Notes: generated by a model from the letters alone, not told the origin. A DNA stretch of 10,089 bases from Nitrospirota bacterium (GCA_023248415.1 JAHFEP010000098.1:1-10089); one strand, 5' to 3'. Counted from the first letter of the stretch, positions 1-5,769 are shown. Made by a program: numbers and translations.

Positions 1-1
1 A

Positions 2-85
2 GGTGATACAGTGGCAGTAAATATAAAAAATGGAGAGATAGTTTTGGAAAAGGGAGAAGATAAAACAGACACAGAGGGAGAATGA
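2..85 (+). CDS. C-terminal tail of a probable Clp-family AAA+ chaperone (partial)
   Basis: An open frame enters from the left edge and ends at TGA 83-85, giving 27 residues that begin GDTVAVNIKNGEIV and finish with an acidic, Lys/Glu/Thr-rich tail. The pattern 'G-D-x-V-x-V-x-hydrophobic-x-x-G-x-I-V' resembles the last beta strands of the D2-small domain of ClpB/ClpC proteins, which is followed in that family by a short variable charged tail. ClpB/ClpC are cytoplasmic ATP-driven unfoldases or disaggregases. Only the tail is visible, so no Walker or sensor motif can be checked. The next gene starts about 115 bases downstream, with no obvious terminator between them. The family assignment is a guess from a short match; the presence of a coding end is more secure. 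Confidence 0.45.
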   Translation, partial: GDTVAVNIKNGEIVLEKGEDKTDTEGE

Positions 86-191
86 GATGAGAGCGGAAGC
101 AACAGAGAGGAAATAATGGTTGCGTCTACACCCTGCACAAGCCTTGCTTTAAGGGAAATAAGGGGCGAGTGGCGAGATGAAAGTGGTAAAC

Positions 192-197
192 GGAGGG
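192..197 (+). promoter_or_regulatory. Ribosome binding site favouring the start at 201
   Basis: GGAGGG lies four to five bases before ATG 201, a good though slightly close Shine-Dalgarno site. The alternative in-frame ATG at 177 has only AGGGG eleven bases upstream. This is why 201 is preferred as the start of the ADP-ribosylglycohydrolase gene. Confidence 0.5.
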
Positions 198-200
198 CTT

Positions 201-1571
201 ATGGACCCAGTCTTAACAGACCGCATACACGGTGTCCTTTATGGCCAAGCTATTGGAGATGCCCTCGGGCTTGGAGCTGAATCTTTATCAAAACATGATT
301 TATCCCTATATTACCCGAATGGTCTGAATCACTATAGCCAAATTATTCAGGATTTTCACCGCCTGCACTGGGCTGTAGGAGAGTGGACAGATGATACTGA
401 CATGATGCTGTGCATATTAGACAGCATTCTTGCTAAAAAGACTGTTGATGTATTGGATATTGCTTTTAGATTGCGCCGCTGGGCGCAGGGAGGCAGGGGT
501 ATTGGGAAAACAGTCTATTCGGTGTTTTCCTCTCCTGACTTTCTGAGGGATCCACATGCTGCTGCTAAAAGGGTCTGGGAAAATTCTGGACGGAACGCTG
601 CGCCTAATGGTGGTGTGATGAGAACATCAATTTTAGGTATTTGGGAATATCAATCGCCTGAGAAGATTAAATATAATGCTGAACAGGCCTGCAAAATTAC
701 CCATTATGACCCGAGATGCGTTGGTTCTTGTGTCGCTGTTTGTTTAGCCATAAGTTCGCTATTGCGTGGCGCTTCAGATATAGAAAACTTGATACAGGAA
801 GTTATGGCTGAGTCTGTTTCATATGATTCGCGTATTCAGGAATATTTTATTAAAGCAATTCAGGAGCCTTTAGATGCCCTTGATTTAGATGATGGGCTTA
901 ATCGGGGAGAGATAAGCCAAGTAGGGTATACTTTAAAGACTTTGGGAGCCGGATTTTGGGCGCTCAAGAATGCAACATCTTTTGCTGATGGGATTCTTAA
1001 AATAATTCATGAAGGCGGAGATGCTGATACCAATGCGGCTGTTGCAGGGGCCTTGCTGGGAGCGAGGTTTGGATTTTCAGATATTCCCCATAAATGGGTA
1101 GAAGACATTGCCTATGAGAGCAGGCTCAGGAAGAAGACAGCAAGATTTTTAGAACTATTAGAGACAAACAACAGCAGAAAAACAAGCCTTGCAGTAAGCG
1201 GCATAAACGGGGTTTTTATTTATGCAAAAGACCCGGAAAAACTTGCAGAATGGTATTACAAGGTTCTGGGCATAGGATACGAATATAAGGACGGCTGCTG
1301 TTATCATGAGTTTTATCAGAGGGATTATGGCTACAGCGGACAAGTGACAAAAATAAGATGGCAGATTCTCCCCGGCAGGCAGGAAGGCGATAAGGCATCA
1401 GAAAGGCCTGTTGTCAGCTTTCGCATAGATGATTTGAACAGTTTTATTGAGCATCTTAAAGAATCTAAAGTGGAGATAGAAAAAACAGAGAAGACAGAAG
1501 ATGGTCTTTTTGCATACATTCATGACCCGGAGGGCAACAGGATTGAGCTTTTTCAGGATAAATACTTATAA
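201..1571 (+). CDS. ADP-ribosylglycohydrolase fused to a C-terminal VOC (glyoxalase-fold) domain
   Basis: 456 residues from ATG 201; an in-frame ATG at 177 would add eight. Residues about 5-325 are an ADP-ribosylglycohydrolase (ARH/DraG family) domain: an N-terminal G-x-A-x-GDALG motif, the metal-binding TDDTD at 63-67, NGGVMRT at 136-142, a 'THYDPRCVGS' helix, and the second metal motif GGDADTN at 272-278. All the Mg-binding aspartates and the Thr expected of an active hydrolase are present. The family removes ADP-ribose from proteins or hydrolyses O-acetyl-ADP-ribose in the cytoplasm. Residues about 334-452 form a VOC domain, with 'FIYAKDPEKLAEWYYKVLG' at its start and 'HDPEGNRIELFQ' at its end. 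The Glu of IELF is kept, but the first strand lacks the usual metal-binding His, so glyoxalase chemistry is doubtful. This domain order is unusual. The neighbour 26 bases downstream is a deacetylase-like hydrolase. The substrate is unknown. Confidence 0.88.
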   Translation: MDPVLTDRIHGVLYGQAIGDALGLGAESLSKHDLSLYYPNGLNHYSQIIQDFHRLHWAVGEWTDDTDMMLCILDSILAKKTVDVLDIAFRLRRWAQGGRGIGKTVYSVFSSPDFLRDPHAAAKRVWENSGRNAAPNGGVMRTSILGIWEYQSPEKIKYNAEQACKITHYDPRCVGSCVAVCLAISSLLRGASDIENLIQEVMAESVSYDSRIQEYFIKAIQEPLDALDLDDGLNRGEISQVGYTLKTLGAGFWALKNATSFADGILKIIHEGGDADTNAAVAGALLGARFGFSDIPHKWVEDIAYESRLRKKTARFLELLETNNSRKTSLAVSGINGVFIYAKDPEKLAEWYYKVLGIGYEYKDGCCYHEFYQRDYGYSGQVTKIRWQILPGRQEGDKASERPVVSFRIDDLNSFIEHLKESKVEIEKTEKTEDGLFAYIHDPEGNRIELFQDKYL

Positions 1572-1597
1572 ATTTATATGCCTTAGCAGAAAGGAAA

Positions 1598-2521
1598 ATG
1601 ACTATCATGAATGAACCAAATACAATCAAAGCCTTCTACCACCCTGCAAGCGCGCTGGATAATATTTTAGAGATATTTGGTGAAAGGTATTTTTTCATTG
1701 GAAAACCAAAGGCAGTTTTTGAGGCGCTGCAGAGAGAAAGGTTGAATTTTGAGCACCGCACACATCAGCCCTTTACATGGAAGGACTTTGAGCTTTGCCA
1801 TGACCCCGGCTATGTAGAGGCAGTCAGGACTGGTTCGCCTATTGAGCTTGCTGAAAGCTCTGCAATCCCATGGAATGAAATGATTGTGGCAGCCCTGCCT
1901 TATATAAGCGCTGCAATATACGCAGCAACAGTCTACTCTATCACTTCAGGCGAGCCGGCAATGAGCCTGAGCTCAGGCTTTCACCATGCAAAATACTTTA
2001 TGGGCGGCAGCCTATGCCCTTTCAATGACTTAAATATTGCCGCTGAGAAGATACACAGAGAGCATGGCCTGAGGGGATTGATACTTGACTGCGACTATCA
2101 CATTGGAAATGGAACAGATGATATAATTACTGTCTGCAATCAGGGTGAGTATCTCCATAATCTTTCTATGGGATATTTCTTCTCCCGCCTTTATGTTATG
2201 CATGATGAATACCTGCTATTATTAAAAGAAAAACTTTCAAAAGAACTAAGAAGCGGTTTTCCGCAGTATGTTATATACAAGGCAGCAGCAGATGTGTTTG
2301 AGCGTGACCCGATGGCAAAGAGAGGGCCTTTGTCTTTAAAAGAGATTGCCAAGAGGGATGAGATGGTCTTTAGCATGATAAAAGAGGCTGGGATTCCAGT
2401 GGCTATATGTCTTGGCGGCGGCTATTATTCAATGGAGGCAAATATATTAATTCACTTAAATACCTTTAAGGCATGTTCAAACACCTATTTCAACACAGAG
2501 CATAGTTATAATTTTATCTGA
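1598..2521 (+). CDS. Histone deacetylase/AcuC/acetylpolyamine amidohydrolase-family hydrolase
   Basis: 307 residues, probably cytoplasmic, with no signal peptide. Family landmarks appear in order: the catalytic His pair in GFHHA (H129, H130), the CPFND loop (140-144), the zinc-binding DCDYH segment (D166 and H168 as ligands, D164 as the His-dyad partner), the third zinc ligand D232 in AADVFERDPM, and the glycine-rich LGGGYY with the transition-state Tyr (276/277). The enzyme therefore has a full Zn set and should deacetylate an amide such as acetyl-lysine, an acetylpolyamine or another acylated small molecule. The usual HHG(D/N)G segment reads HIGNG here, so the second His is Ile and the second dyad Asp is Asn. 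ATG 1598 is preceded by AAGGA three bases away; ATG 1607 is an in-frame alternative. It probably shares a transcript with the ADP-ribosylglycohydrolase gene, and an intrinsic terminator follows 74 bases downstream. The precise substrate cannot be told. Confidence 0.85.
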   Translation: MTIMNEPNTIKAFYHPASALDNILEIFGERYFFIGKPKAVFEALQRERLNFEHRTHQPFTWKDFELCHDPGYVEAVRTGSPIELAESSAIPWNEMIVAALPYISAAIYAATVYSITSGEPAMSLSSGFHHAKYFMGGSLCPFNDLNIAAEKIHREHGLRGLILDCDYHIGNGTDDIITVCNQGEYLHNLSMGYFFSRLYVMHDEYLLLLKEKLSKELRSGFPQYVIYKAAADVFERDPMAKRGPLSLKEIAKRDEMVFSMIKEAGIPVAICLGGGYYSMEANILIHLNTFKACSNTYFNTEHSYNFI

Positions 2522-2594
2522 CCACGGATAAGAGAGTTCATCGGATAAGAAGCTCGTGTCTTGAAATATAAGTTTTGAAGGGCGTCATGGCCAG

Positions 2595-2636
2595 CCTTTG
2601 CATTGCACTGCCTTTAATCTCCTGCAAAGGTTTTTT
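2595..2636 (+). terminator. Intrinsic terminator of the hydrolase operon
   Basis: Perfect 8-bp inverted repeat CCTTTGCA (2595-2602) / TGCAAAGG (2623-2630), followed directly by six T residues (2631-2636). The 20-base loop is long. It sits about 75 bases after the deacetylase stop codon, on the correct strand. Confidence 0.65.
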
Positions 2637-2650
2637 ATGGAAATTAACAC

Positions 2651-2765
2651 CCCCGTCTACGCCCTTGACAATGCTTGCTTCATGTAAGGCAGGGTTCCAT
2701 ATGCCGCCTGACTAAATGGGGCAAGAGAGTCCCAGACGGGGAATTTCTGCCCCATTTAATTTTTT
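2651..2765 (+). ncRNA. Possible structured RNA or attenuator between two terminators
   Basis: This stretch encodes no protein but is rich in nested complementarity. CCCCGTCT (2651-2658) pairs with AGACGGGG (2734-2741); inside it CTTGC (2674-2678) pairs with GCAAG (2721-2725); and inside that AGGC (2687-2690) pairs with GCCT (2706-2709). The GCAAG arm overlaps the left arm of the 2713-2758 terminator stem, so the two folds are mutually exclusive, as in an attenuator or riboswitch. I do not recognise a known riboswitch, SRP, 6S or tmRNA core. No convincing promoter is seen immediately upstream. It could instead be the leftover of an intergenic repeat. Confidence 0.3.
2713..2765 (+). terminator. 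Intrinsic terminator ahead of the sigma-54 promoter
   Basis: Perfect 11-bp stem TAAATGGGGCA (2713-2723) / TGCCCCATTTA (2748-2758), followed by A and then six T residues (2760-2765). The 24-base loop contains a further small TCCC/GGGA hairpin. It would insulate the downstream sigma-54 operon from upstream transcription, or end a short RNA made from 2637-2765. Confidence 0.7.
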
Positions 2766-2773
2766 GTATTATA

Positions 2774-2786
2774 AATCAAATAGTTA
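2774..2786 (+). promoter_or_regulatory. Possible IHF site
   Basis: AATCAAATAGTTA matches the IHF consensus WATCAANNNNTTR exactly. It lies in an AT-rich tract about 185 bases before the predicted transcription start. IHF bending is common at sigma-54 promoters, but usually between the activator site and the promoter; here the candidate activator dyad lies downstream of it. Chance occurrence in AT-rich DNA is quite possible. Confidence 0.22.
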
Positions 2787-2821
2787 TATCAAATAACCTT
2801 CCAATTTTTTCCTAAAAAGTC

Positions 2822-2839
2822 CATTTGGTGTCCCAATTG
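2822..2839 (+). promoter_or_regulatory. Dyad, candidate upstream activator site
   Basis: CATTTGG (2822-2828), spacer TGTC, CCAATTG (2833-2839): a 7-bp inverted repeat with one mismatch, centred about 130 bases before the predicted sigma-54 start. That is the usual distance for an enhancer-binding activator. Only one copy is evident, so the role is inferred from position and symmetry. Confidence 0.3.
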
Positions 2840-2933
2840 TTAGTGAAAAGCTATAAATAAATTCATATCAATAATTCTTTGTAACTCTTTAAAAACAAAA
2901 GATAAATTCTGTTTAAATAAAGTTTTTGGATGT

Positions 2934-2949
2934 TGGCATGTTCATTGCA
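2934..2949 (+). promoter_or_regulatory. Sigma-54 (RpoN) -24/-12 promoter
   Basis: TGGCATG (2934-2940), four bases, TTGCA (2945-2949). The invariant GG (2935-2936) and GC (2947-2948) are separated by exactly ten bases, as the consensus TGGCACG-N4-TTGCW requires, with one mismatch outside the key dinucleotides. Transcription would begin near 2960, about 33 bases before the receiver gene. This implies ATP-dependent activation of the downstream operon by an enhancer-binding protein encoded elsewhere. Confidence 0.8.
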
Positions 2950-2992
2950 ATAGTAGATATTATCAAGGTGTTTTAAATGCTTGGAGATGATT

Positions 2993-3397
2993 ATGGAGAG
3001 TGGAAAACGGATATTAATAGCCACCTCTGATAAGGATGAAGAGTGCAGGATTTGCAGGTTCTTATCTGAAGATGAAGGGCATAAGATCAAGGTGGTTGAA
3101 AGCGGTCAAGAGGCCGTGCAGAATATCTTAGGCGGAGAGATTGACCTTGCTGTTATTGACCTTGAGTTGAATAAGGTATCAGGGCTTGAGGTAATTGAAA
3201 AGGTAAAAAAGAGCAAGGTGGAGATACCATTAATAGTCATCTCTGGCGACAGTTCAGTTCAGACAGGGAGTAAGGTAGTAGAAAAGGGCGTGTTTTATTA
3301 TCTGTATAAACCTGTTGAGATGGATGTATTGGCAGAGGTTGTTGAAGCAGCATTAAAGAAATTTTCAAAAAGGGGAGTAAGTAGGGGCAGGTTTTAA
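2993..3397 (+). CDS. Stand-alone response-regulator receiver protein
   Basis: 134 residues from ATG 2993, chosen because GGAG (2983-2986) is spaced six bases before it; TTG 2981 and ATG 2987 are in-frame alternatives. The whole protein is one CheY-like receiver domain: acidic residues D13 and D15 after strand 1 (RILIATSDKDE), phosphoacceptor D56 in LAVIDLEL, the conserved Ser84 in VISGD, and Lys106 in YLYKPV. All phosphorylation residues are present, so it should be phosphorylated by a histidine kinase. There is no DNA-binding or enzymatic output domain, so it must act by protein contact or in a phosphorelay. It is the first gene after the sigma-54 promoter and 30 bases ahead of the cytochrome genes, which suggests it senses or tunes that electron-transfer system. 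Its last codons (SRGRF-stop) lie within a palindrome at 3386-3404. Confidence 0.87.
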   Translation: MESGKRILIATSDKDEECRICRFLSEDEGHKIKVVESGQEAVQNILGGEIDLAVIDLELNKVSGLEVIEKVKKSKVEIPLIVISGDSSVQTGSKVVEKGVFYYLYKPVEMDVLAEVVEAALKKFSKRGVSRGRF

Positions 3398-3404
3398 ACC
3401 TGCC
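3386..3404 (+). repeat. Perfect palindrome, possible REP-like dispersed element
   Basis: GGCAGGTTT (3386-3394), central T, AAACCTGCC (3396-3404): nine-base perfect arms. With the preceding GTAGG it resembles the GTAGGGGC...GCCCCTAC class of short intergenic palindromes seen in many environmental bacterial genomes. The TAA stop of the receiver gene (3395-3397) sits at its centre. No T-run follows, so it is not a typical terminator. Confidence 0.5.
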
Positions 3405-3416
3405 TGTTCAGCAGAT

Positions 3417-3423
3417 GGGGGTG
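3417..3423 (+). promoter_or_regulatory. Ribosome binding site supporting a TTG start
   Basis: GGGGGTG, six bases before TTG 3428. There is no in-frame ATG or GTG that would keep the signal peptide, so this site decides the TTG start of the diheme cytochrome. Confidence 0.55.
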
Positions 3424-3427
3424 TTTT

Positions 3428-4015
3428 TTGAATAAGCATACATTCCTGATTACGATATTAATAATTTGTCTTTTCATTTCCATTAATTCCGATGCGCAGT
3501 CGGATATCCCTTCAGTGGATATAACAAACTATCCTCAGGAGGCAAAAGAGGGATATAAAATTTTTTCCCAGAAATGTATAAAGTGTCATTCAGCAGCAAA
3601 GCCATTAAATGCGCCATACAGCGGCGAGGCATGGAAGACAACAGTATACCGCATGATGAGGAAAGAAGGCTCATTTGTAACACAAAAAGAGGCAGACAAG
3701 ATATATGCCTTTCTTGTTCAGTATTCAAGCAGCAGAAAACCAGTGCAGGCAGTTGAAACAAAGGGGCTGTCTCCAATTGATGCAGGGAAGAAGGTCTATC
3801 AGCAGAGGGGATGCGCTGCTTGTCATATTATATCAGGTCTTGGAGGCAAGGTTGGTCCAGACCTGACAGCAATCGGCAAAACAAGAAATACAGAGTTTTT
3901 ATATAAATGGTTAAAAAATCCACAGGCAGTAAAACCGGCAACGATTATGCCGAATTTGAATTTAACTGACAAGGAAATTAAACCGCTTGTGGAATATCTG
4001 ACAAACCTAAAATAG
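3428..4015 (+). CDS. Secreted diheme c-type cytochrome
   Basis: 195 residues with a TTG start supported by GGGGGTG six bases upstream; the next Met is residue 76, inside the first heme domain. Residues 1-24 are a signal peptide (basic N-terminus, hydrophobic core, likely cleavage after the SDAQ region), so the protein is periplasmic or anchored outside the inner membrane. Two class-I cytochrome c domains follow: CIKCH at 50-54 and CAACH at 129-133. The second domain has the typical 'VGPDLTAIG' loop and an MPN motif giving Met174 as probable sixth ligand; in the first, Met76/77 is the likely ligand. It should pass electrons between the membrane subunits and a periplasmic partner. It opens the structural part of the operon, and its TAG stop overlaps the ribosome binding site of the next gene. 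Confidence 0.88.
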   Translation: MNKHTFLITILIICLFISINSDAQSDIPSVDITNYPQEAKEGYKIFSQKCIKCHSAAKPLNAPYSGEAWKTTVYRMMRKEGSFVTQKEADKIYAFLVQYSSSRKPVQAVETKGLSPIDAGKKVYQQRGCAACHIISGLGGKVGPDLTAIGKTRNTEFLYKWLKNPQAVKPATIMPNLNLTDKEIKPLVEYLTNLK

Positions 4016-4020
4016 GGGGT
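4015..4020 (+). promoter_or_regulatory. Ribosome binding site supporting a second TTG start
   Basis: GGGGGT overlaps the last base of the upstream stop codon (TAG 4013-4015) and lies six bases before TTG 4026. Its composition and spacing match the site at 3417-3423. It decides the TTG start, since no other start keeps the signal sequence. Confidence 0.55.
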
Positions 4021-4025
4021 TTAAA

Positions 4026-4574
4026 TTGAAAAGTGTTTATAAAATTATATCGCTCGTAATATTTGTTGGCATTATACTAATAGAAGGAATTGCCTTTGCT
4101 GCAAATGGCAGTGAGTTTGTGCCAAAAGAGGTGGTGATAGAGGACCTTGCACAGAACCTTGCAAGATGGTTTGTGTGGTTTATCATGTATACCTTTGTGC
4201 TTGTTACATGGGTTTTGTATGCATTGGTTGTCTTTCTACACTTAGCAAGGCCGTATATATTGCAGATATTAAATAAATTTACATTAAGGCTTGGCGCTGA
4301 TTTGTGGTGGACATTCTATTTAACAGGAAGAGACATTGCTGCTGTTGCTGTTTTTGCAATGGGACTCTTTAATCTTATACCAGGATATTTGAGCGAGATA
4401 CACGGCCTTGTGCCGTGGCCGATGATTGTCGGGCCAATTATCCTCGGCATGTCCATCTTTATGAAGAGCCTTGTTGATGTGGATGACAATCCAACTGCAT
4501 TTAAGGTCTACCATGTTTTGGTCTTGGCAGGCTTTGGTGTTTACTCACTCGGTATATACGGAATAGTTCATTAG
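4026..4574 (+). CDS. Four-helix integral membrane protein, HLxRPY...TRD-type family, copy A
   Basis: 182 residues from TTG 4026 (next Met at residue 54). An N-terminal signal-like segment (1-25, ending AFAA) is followed by a membrane domain with about four helices (roughly 50-72, 95-118, 130-149, 160-180). It carries the signature LHLARPY (H72, R75, P76), a linker 'KFTLRLGADLWW', then TGRD in helix 2. The same domain recurs in the C-terminal half of the next gene and in the gene at 8174, so this operon contains three paralogues. I do not recognise a named family. The single His conserved in all three (H72 here) lies at the end of helix 1 and could bind heme or sit at a quinone site; that is inference. 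In this copy the TRD motif reads TGRD, with one inserted Gly. It is probably an inner-membrane subunit of an electron-transfer complex with the neighbouring cytochromes. Confidence 0.75.
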   Translation: MKSVYKIISLVIFVGIILIEGIAFAANGSEFVPKEVVIEDLAQNLARWFVWFIMYTFVLVTWVLYALVVFLHLARPYILQILNKFTLRLGADLWWTFYLTGRDIAAVAVFAMGLFNLIPGYLSEIHGLVPWPMIVGPIILGMSIFMKSLVDVDDNPTAFKVYHVLVLAGFGVYSLGIYGIVH

Positions 4575-4589
4575 GAGAAGGGGCAGAGA

Positions 4590-5666
4590 ATGAAGAGATA
4601 TATAAAAATAATTCTTTTAATAAGCCTGATAATAACACCCTCCTTGATTTTTGCCTTTCCCTTTGGCCCTGGCCCGGGAAATCTTGAGCCTGCATGCGCC
4701 CACTGCCATACAAAAGGCGTATTCGGCGAAGGCGCCAATCAGGGCATGATTGAAATAGGCATTGATAAAAAGGGGGTTAAGCCCGATGAAGAGATTACAG
4801 TTACAATAAAAACCTCTGGCGGTGATAATGGCGTAAGGGGAATATTTCTTGTAAATAAAGACCAAAAGCATCCTGCACGCGACGGATGGGAGATTATATC
4901 AGACTATCTTGGCATGAGATACAACTATGTTGAGCAGGGTGTTGCAATAAAGGATGAGCCAGTAACATGGAGGATAAAGGCTCCAAAGAGGCCTGGCAAA
5001 TATACATTAATGGGAAGGCTTAATTTCGGAATAAATCCTGCAGTTGAAATTCCAAAAGACACAGAGAATGCAAAGTTTCTCTTAACTGAGCCGGTATATA
5101 TAGATGTGGCTGGCGAGGCAGTTCCTGCCAATGACCAGATAAGCGTGAAAGACTTTTTGAGGATTGCAAATGCACAGTCTTCGTTAAGGGAGTTTGCGGA
5201 CTTCGGCATAAATTGGCTTATGACCCTTGTTTCATGGCTGCTATTTACAATGGCAGTATCTCTGCACCTGCTCAGGCCGTATTATGTGAGAAACCTATCA
5301 AAGTTCACATTCAATCTCGGCGCAGAGGTGTGGTGGCTGCTCTATATTCTAACAAGAGACTTGATGTCAGTATTGGCATTTGTATATTCATTGCAGATTA
5401 CTTTTCCAAAGCATCTTTTAGAATGGGCAAAGCCGCTTGGCGTGAGTTATACGGCATATACAATGCCCATGCTCATTGGCTCTATGATACTTGGTGCAGC
5501 GCTCGGCCTGAAGCTGATTGGAGACACAGAGCAGAGGCCGAGGTGGTTTGCAATATTTAATCTACTTATGTTAGTAGGATACGGGTTTTATACATTTGGT
5601 GTGTTCTATGCATCTGTTGGAATAGACCCATTGGTGCATAGGCTCGCTGTCCCGTATCCGAGGTAG
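4590..5666 (+). CDS. Monoheme cytochrome/beta-sandwich domain fused to the HLxRPY...TRD membrane domain, copy B
   Basis: 358 residues; ATG 4590 follows AAGGGG by six bases and is 15 bases past the previous stop. Residues 1-22 are a signal peptide. A CAHCH heme c motif lies at 36-40, just after a glycine/proline-rich start (FPFGPGPG). Residues about 50-175 look like a beta-sandwich with alternating strands: 'VKPDEEITVTIKT', 'VRGIFLVNKD' and 'PGKYTLMGRLNFG' recall Reeler/choice-of-anchor-like domains that often carry an N-terminal CxxCH. From about 195 on, the chain is the four-helix membrane domain seen in copies A and C: SLHLLRPYY (H226, R229, P230), 'KFTFNLGAEVWW', LTRD (254-257), then two more helices. 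The heme domain would face the periplasm and relay electrons to the membrane part. Exact ligands of the heme other than His40 are unknown. It is a strong candidate for the core subunit of the complex. Confidence 0.8.
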   Translation: MKRYIKIILLISLIITPSLIFAFPFGPGPGNLEPACAHCHTKGVFGEGANQGMIEIGIDKKGVKPDEEITVTIKTSGGDNGVRGIFLVNKDQKHPARDGWEIISDYLGMRYNYVEQGVAIKDEPVTWRIKAPKRPGKYTLMGRLNFGINPAVEIPKDTENAKFLLTEPVYIDVAGEAVPANDQISVKDFLRIANAQSSLREFADFGINWLMTLVSWLLFTMAVSLHLLRPYYVRNLSKFTFNLGAEVWWLLYILTRDLMSVLAFVYSLQITFPKHLLEWAKPLGVSYTAYTMPMLIGSMILGAALGLKLIGDTEQRPRWFAIFNLLMLVGYGFYTFGVFYASVGIDPLVHRLAVPYPR

Positions 5667-5676
5667 TGATAGCTTC

Positions 5677-5740
5677 GTAAAAAATGCGAGGGCGAGGCAA
5701 CGGCTCGCCCCTCCATCACATTGCATCTGGAGCTTTTTAC
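5677..5740 (+). repeat. Nested palindromic intergenic element
   Basis: In the 103-base gap before the flavoprotein gene, three arms nest: GTAAAAA (5677-5683) with TTTTTAC (5734-5740), ATGC (5684-5687) with GCAT (5723-5726), and GGGCGAG (5690-5696) with CTCGCCC (5704-5710) around a 7-base loop. The inner part, GAGGGCGAG...CTCGCCCCTC, resembles common REP-like elements. It could act as an RNA processing or stability site that alters expression within the operon. It is not followed by a proper T-run. Confidence 0.45.
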
Positions 5741-5769
5741 TTTGCCGTCAACTTGAGAGCGTATTGACT

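Noticed and set aside
2665..2692. Sigma-70 promoter starting with TTGACA at 2665
   Set aside because: A perfect -35 hexamer is present, but no acceptable -10 sequence follows at 16-18 bases.
2651..2765. tRNA, SRP RNA, 6S RNA or a known riboswitch
   Set aside because: No tRNA arms or CCA end, no SRP GGAAGGAAGCAG-type tip, and no recognised riboswitch core; only unassigned pairing can be claimed.
2863..3090. 75-codon - strand frame covering the promoter and receiver start
   Set aside because: It runs across the sigma-54 promoter and the receiver N-terminus; AT-rich with no recognisable motif.
3483..3776. 97-codon - strand frame across the diheme cytochrome
   Set aside because: Antisense to two well-supported heme motifs; no ribosome site or family match.
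5213..5560. 115-codon + strand frame inside membrane copy B
   Set aside because: It overlaps the conserved HLLRPY...LTRD region in another frame; the composition is not protein-like and no ribosome site precedes it.
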